This document shows, piece by piece, positions 59,421 through 64,000 of a stretch of 64,000 nt of DNA (positions within the stretch are counted from its first letter, which is position 1; every line of letters begins with the position of its first letter). Where the stretch lies: assembly GCF_963855985.1 (NCBI RefSeq), contig NC_087095.1, positions 11,356,001-11,420,000 on the forward strand, read 5' to 3'. The translations under genes and the position numbers were made by a program. The stretch comes from Ostrinia nubilalis (lineage: Eukaryota; Arthropoda; Insecta; Lepidoptera; Crambidae). A model generated the notes under the pieces. It was not told the origin of the DNA and searched no databases. It saw nothing but the letters and a program-made list of their open reading frames with translations.

Positions 59421-60263
59421 TAAACACACTAAAGTTACCTATGAATTAAAAAGCCTACAGCACCTATTTTCATACAAGCAACATTTACATCCTAATAAAC
59501 AAAGCTGCCAAAAATCAGTTTCACCTGTTCACAAAGCAGCGCACCAAAAGAAAACATTTCGCAGATAAGTCTTTTGTTGCTTAGAAATACATAAAACGGC
59601 ATAAACACATTACTGAAACATGAAATTCATCTCGGCAATGGCTCGACCTGAGGCTGTAGCCTTCTAAATAAGGTCGTTACACCCTGATGCGGGGGCGGCC
59701 AAGCCTGAAAGCCTTTTCGACGGAACTGCTATTCATTTTGTTGCTTTATTATTTAATTTTATTGGGCTGACACCGTAATTGTAGGACGCAGGGTCAGTAG
59801 TTTTGTGTAAACATTTCGCTCCGCCGCTAGGGTGTAATGATAAATCTTTTAAGGTTCACAGTGAAACATGATGGCCCGTGTAATGGGGTTAATAAGTTGA
59901 ATAGGATGGACATTGAGTAATTATATGGGGTATAAAGTGGTTTTTGGCTATTCAATCGACAAATAGGACTTGATTCGACAAATATAAAATGATTTTTGCT
60001 TTCCTGCTTCAAGATAGCAAGCGATTACTGAAAGAGTACCTACTTTAAAATAGAAATCCATGATCATTAAACTCTTCATATGAATGGTTTTTGTACTTGC
60101 ATAACAGGTTTTAACGTTCTGGTATGTACTGTAACGTTTTCTTCTGGCACTGACCCGTGAAAATGGCATGTCGTAGTCCACAGACGTCCACACTTTTCCT
60201 GAAAAATTGTCTACCTTTTTTGTGCTTTACTGTACATGAACTGTCAAAAGTTGTCAGGGAACT

Positions 60264-60446
60264 GTGTGCTTACCATGAGTTTACGTTACGTGTGCTCGCT
60301 AGCGACTGCGTAAAAAAATGACATTAATTGTATGACATATTGTGCAGCGCCCCTAGCGGCTACTTTCAAGAAACAAAATCTCCATAGAGATTTTTGACGT
60401 TTTCGCTAGCGAGCACACCTAACGTAAACTCATGGTAGGTACACTG
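60264..60446. mobile_element. MITE family 'CTTACCATGAG', copy 2
   Basis: About 183 bp with the same ends as the element at 57589 and better-preserved inner arms (GTGTGCTCGCTAGCGA and TCGCTAGCGAGCACAC). The two copies differ mainly in the middle. Confidence 0.77.
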
Positions 60447-61589
60447 CCCACCAAAAATAAACTGCCAAAAAGTGTTTAACTATAACATCATTACTAACAA
60501 CCATCAATAACCATACCTCAACAAGGTTGCTAAACCGTTGCGTGCCGGTCTTCTATTAATCAATAACTGTCGAAACTTGTATATTACGAAGCCTCTTCTC
60601 CAATAATATCCGATAATGAGAGGTTATATATCAAAGGGATAGCACGTAATAATATAAGCTTAGCCACCGTTCAATTTCTGTCAGATGGTCTCCGATGTTT
60701 AATGAAGTGCGAGTGCTCGACTGATCAAGGTGGTTTATTGTTATAGGGTTGATAATATTCCCCTTTTTCATTCAGTATACATATTATACTCAATATACAT
60801 TATAATAGATATAAAGTAAAATATTTATATAGGCTCGACTATAAGTAGTTAAAAATTAAACAACATAAAATAATAAAAACCATTTTGGACTCCGCTAGTT
60901 CAAATAAGAGCGAAAGTTTCTCCAGAAGCATAAAAACACTTCCAGAATTATTTTTCAGGAATATAAACCTTGTTCTAATTGGAGGTACATCTTATCAAGT
61001 TAGAAACAAAAGAAGTCTACAAAGTCACAGAAATTGTATAGCACCGACATAAAGTGAAAAAACAAATACATTATTTTAAAAACTTTGTGGTAGCCACAAG
61101 CTCTACATTTAAACAGCCTGCTTATAACGCCTATGTAAAAATAACGATTGTATCCATGTAAGTGCCGTTCCATGTAATGCATTAAACGTGTTTAAAATTC
61201 GCGAATGCTTTTAATTTTTACCGTGTGGGGTTTTGGAATATTTGATATAAATGTATCGTAATAAAAGCCAGACAAGCAAGTGTTTATGGAATTAAAAACA
61301 TTTATTTAACTTCACCATTCGTAAGCTGAACAATAAAATTACAAAACAATTTTTCCCTAAATAAAATTGCTGTTTTTTAACTTGGTTTTCACTCTTTCTT
61401 ATTCGAAATTATAATATTTTTTATGATAACGTAATTTTGTTTTACACATACATTTAGTAAAATTGCTAAATGTTTTATCTCTTTACCTAATTTCCACTAC
61501 GTTCTGCACACTTAACACTATTTTCAGCCTTTCCATATTTGATTCTTAAATATTCGGTCGAAAAACAAAATACTATAGAAAGTATAGAC

Positions 61590-62220
61590 ACAGGGTGGTC
61601 CTTATTCCTACGAAAAAAATTTTTTTTCTTATATTTTGCGGGGCACCACGTAATTTGAATATATACCTACCATATGAAAGTCTTTCATTATTTTTTTTTT
61701 AATTTTTAAAAGACATTTAGGGGTCGCTACCAAGGTTTGAATTTTAAGTAAAAACAAAATCTGTATTTGTTAGATTCATTTATTTTTAAAGCCAAAGCCA
61801 AATAAAAATATTACAAAATTATTGTTGTTGCTATGAACTAAGATATTATGTACAATGTACATATTTGAATCAATTATTTTTAAGATATAAGAGTTTACTT
61901 GTTAGTATCTCGACGCGTCGGTACCATGGTCGGTATAGAAGAGGGGTTGAGGGGAGAAGGGGACAAGAAGCGATTGTCTATTCTATCTATGCGATGTTCA
62001 TTTGCACGTAAAATGTGATATAAACACTTAAATAAAACATTTATGAAACCATGATTTAAGATTTTCAAAGCTTTTGTAAATATTTTGACAGCTGGTAGCG
62101 ACCTCTAAATCTTAACTAAAAAAAAAAACAAAAAAGCTAAATTCATATTTAGAGGTATATAATCGAATGAGAAAGTGCCCCGGGGATAACTCAAAAGTCG
62201 AAAAATAAGGACCACCCTAG
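61590..62220. mobile_element. Long inverted-repeat MITE, about 630 bp
   Basis: The ends are AGGGTGGTCCTTATT and its inverse AATAAGGACCACCCT. Further in, GGGGCAC, TATATACCT and GGTCGCTACCA also recur in inverted order, so most of the element folds back imperfectly. No transposase frame is present. The target duplication is not clear. Confidence 0.72.
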
Positions 62221-63959
62221 CAGTGTTTTGTTTTTTCCCAAGTAAGGTTCATTCAGTGCTATTCGCGAGTATATTAGTCGCCGTATAAAGTGTAGACAGT
62301 GTTTTCTTTTTTTCCAACTAAGGTTCGCTATCAATGCCATTATTTTGGTAGACAGGGTAAAACATTTACCCTTCCAATAACCGGCTAACTCGTACACACC
62401 CAACGCTTGTTCGTACAAAGCAGCGAACCGCACCTTTGCGAATTTTAATAGTGTCGCCAGCAACTTTGGTTAGCCTAAATGTGTTGTGAGTGAATGAGCG
62501 GTAACACCCGGACAATTTCAGATGTTGCCTGTATATGTTGCGGGGACTTTGTGAAATGTGGTTATAAATTAAACGGCTGGACGAGCAATATTCAAGCATA
62601 AATTACTTTTTAATATCTTAAGTTAGGACCAAACAAGTTTCATAATATTGCGAGTACATTTTTTTTTATTTTGAATTATCAGGATGTTTCACAACGGCCT
62701 AATGTCGGGAATAGTTCTTTCCTGTGGCTCCAATAAAAATACAGCTGCTGCTTTCTTAGAGTGAGGTCTAAACTACAAAATAAAATATTAATTCAAAAGT
62801 TGTAGCTCAGCCACGCAGCAAAAAGTAATCAGTGTTTCTTTTGGAACAGACAACAATAGACGACAAACCTTATTCCAGACATCTCACTGAGTGTGTAATG
62901 AAATAAAACTGAAACTTGGTAACTTATCTTAATCATAGAGCGGTAAATGAAAGCTTAATACTTACAGTCTCATATTCACAAAGAAAAACTTTGTATGTTA
63001 AAAGTACTTACTCAGAGACTTCAAAATACATAACTTTAAGAACTTAGCACAACTACCAGTCATTATTATGATGTGTCATATTTCGTATTTAAACGGCAAC
63101 ATGTATAACTGTCTTATAGTGCACAGGTAACCTACATACAATATACTAGTATGTGTGTCGGCGGGGACAAGCCGTGGCCGCTTGAATAATTCATGAGACA
63201 TATGGACCTAAAGCAGACTGGATTTCAGATGGGAATTTTAAAATATCTATACGGGTGCTTTAAAATTGAAAATTATTTTATAAAGAGCCATATAACAACG
63301 TGTTCTTTCGTGAAATTTGCGCCACTGCACGCGCCGTTTTTGCATTATTTAAGCTTGGTTCTTTGAATGGGGAGGAAAAAATGCCAAATTGAATACCGAC
63401 GAGCAAACGGTTTTAATTTTAGGCAGATTTATACGAGTTTTATTTTGGCATGCTCCTTTTAGTTTTGTTTCTTTTGTTTGTACTTCTGCATTGTAATAGA
63501 AAATTATTCTGTGTCTCAATCAAAATGTTAAAACCCACTTAGAAGAAAATAGGTTTCGTTTCAAGTTAATTTATAAAGTTTCAAAATAACATCTCAAAAA
63601 ATCCTTAAAAAATATGCTTAAATTACCCAAAACTCTTCCTGTACCATCGTTACTCCATATGCAAAGCAGGCATAGTAACGCTAAGTAAATTGGTACACTT
63701 ATTTAATATTTTGCGGAACGGCCTGATATCGTAAGTACGACCTTAAACCAGCTCAGATTCGGCCCAGGTTTACTGCCTGAGATATGACTTGGCGCCGCTC
63801 CAACGAAATACTACAGGCAAGAATGATCAATTTTTGACGTCTATGTTACATTTTTGTTCTATATTTGCAGTCGCACTATCACTTGTTATTAAGTTTTAGC
63901 TCAATCTGAATCAAATCTTTGTGTCTGGTTTCAATATCATTCTTTACAAAGTGAAAATT
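62221..63959. other. No recognisable feature
   Basis: AT-rich, with short overlapping frames near 62191-62599 on the minus strand that match no family I know. Confidence 0.45.
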
Positions 63960-64000
63960 CTCGTAGTATGGTGTAGGTACTCGTAGCACCATACTACGAG
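63960..64000. repeat. Inverted repeat at the window edge
   Basis: CTCGTAGTATGGTG and its exact inverse CACCATACTACGAG, with a 13-nt loop, end on the last base. It may be the start of a longer palindromic element continuing outside. Confidence 0.75.

Noticed and set aside
1..64000. CRISPR array or bacterial operon
   Set aside because: No regularly spaced repeats and no prokaryotic gene layout; the window is eukaryotic.

Overview
The window is AT-rich, gene-poor eukaryotic chromosomal DNA, most likely from a moth or butterfly. That assignment rests on the repeats: RTE-type LINE ends with (ATG)n or (GAAC)n tails, the widespread repeat carrying a 'GAAGTCGCGGGCA' core, many palindromic MITEs, and an insect errantivirus. 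I recognise no host protein-coding gene, tRNA or rRNA. Most short open frames are chance ORFs or lie in repeats.

The main object is a complete, apparently very young Ty3/gypsy errantivirus (endogenous retrovirus) on the minus strand at 28772-36670. Its two 434-bp LTRs look identical by eye and are flanked by a 4-bp target duplication (ACCT). It has a tRNA-Ser-type primer site, a purine tract, and open gag, pol (PR-RT-RNaseH-IN) and env (furin site, fusion segment, membrane anchor). The order on the minus strand is LTR, leader with a CAG-rich tract, gag, pol, env, LTR. Expression signals are readable: a TATA box and poly(A) signal in the LTR, a -1 slippery heptamer 34 nt before the gag stop, and a donor/acceptor pair that joins a leader ATG to env in the correct phase. 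The env coding region runs through the purine tract into the 3' LTR.

Two LINEs also carry long open frames. One is a CR1/Jockey-type element on the plus strand (about 38760-42629), with a 981-codon endonuclease-RT ORF that has no usable early ATG, followed by a (CA)n tract and an AATAAA-bearing tail. The other is a 5'-truncated RTE copy on the minus strand (21401-22697), inserted with a 10-bp target duplication into the end of a PIF/Harbinger-like MITE.

Region by region: 1-2400 holds SINE/LINE-like fragments and two nested foldback elements. 2400-12400 is mostly featureless with scattered LINE ends. 12400-13060 and 17371-17778 are inverted-repeat elements. 19587-20831 is an odd composite with inverted ends, AT-rich arms full of ATATAA-like motifs, a (GCAA)n satellite and a GC-rich core. 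21052-25600 holds MITEs and the RTE copy. 28772-36670 is the errantivirus and 38760-42629 the LINE. 42821-43370 is a diverged direct duplication. 45086-45616 is a nearly perfect long palindrome plus an identical 106-bp tandem pair. 46019-62220 has several MITE families, including a hAT-type copy with a perfect 8-bp target duplication. The rest shows nothing recognisable.
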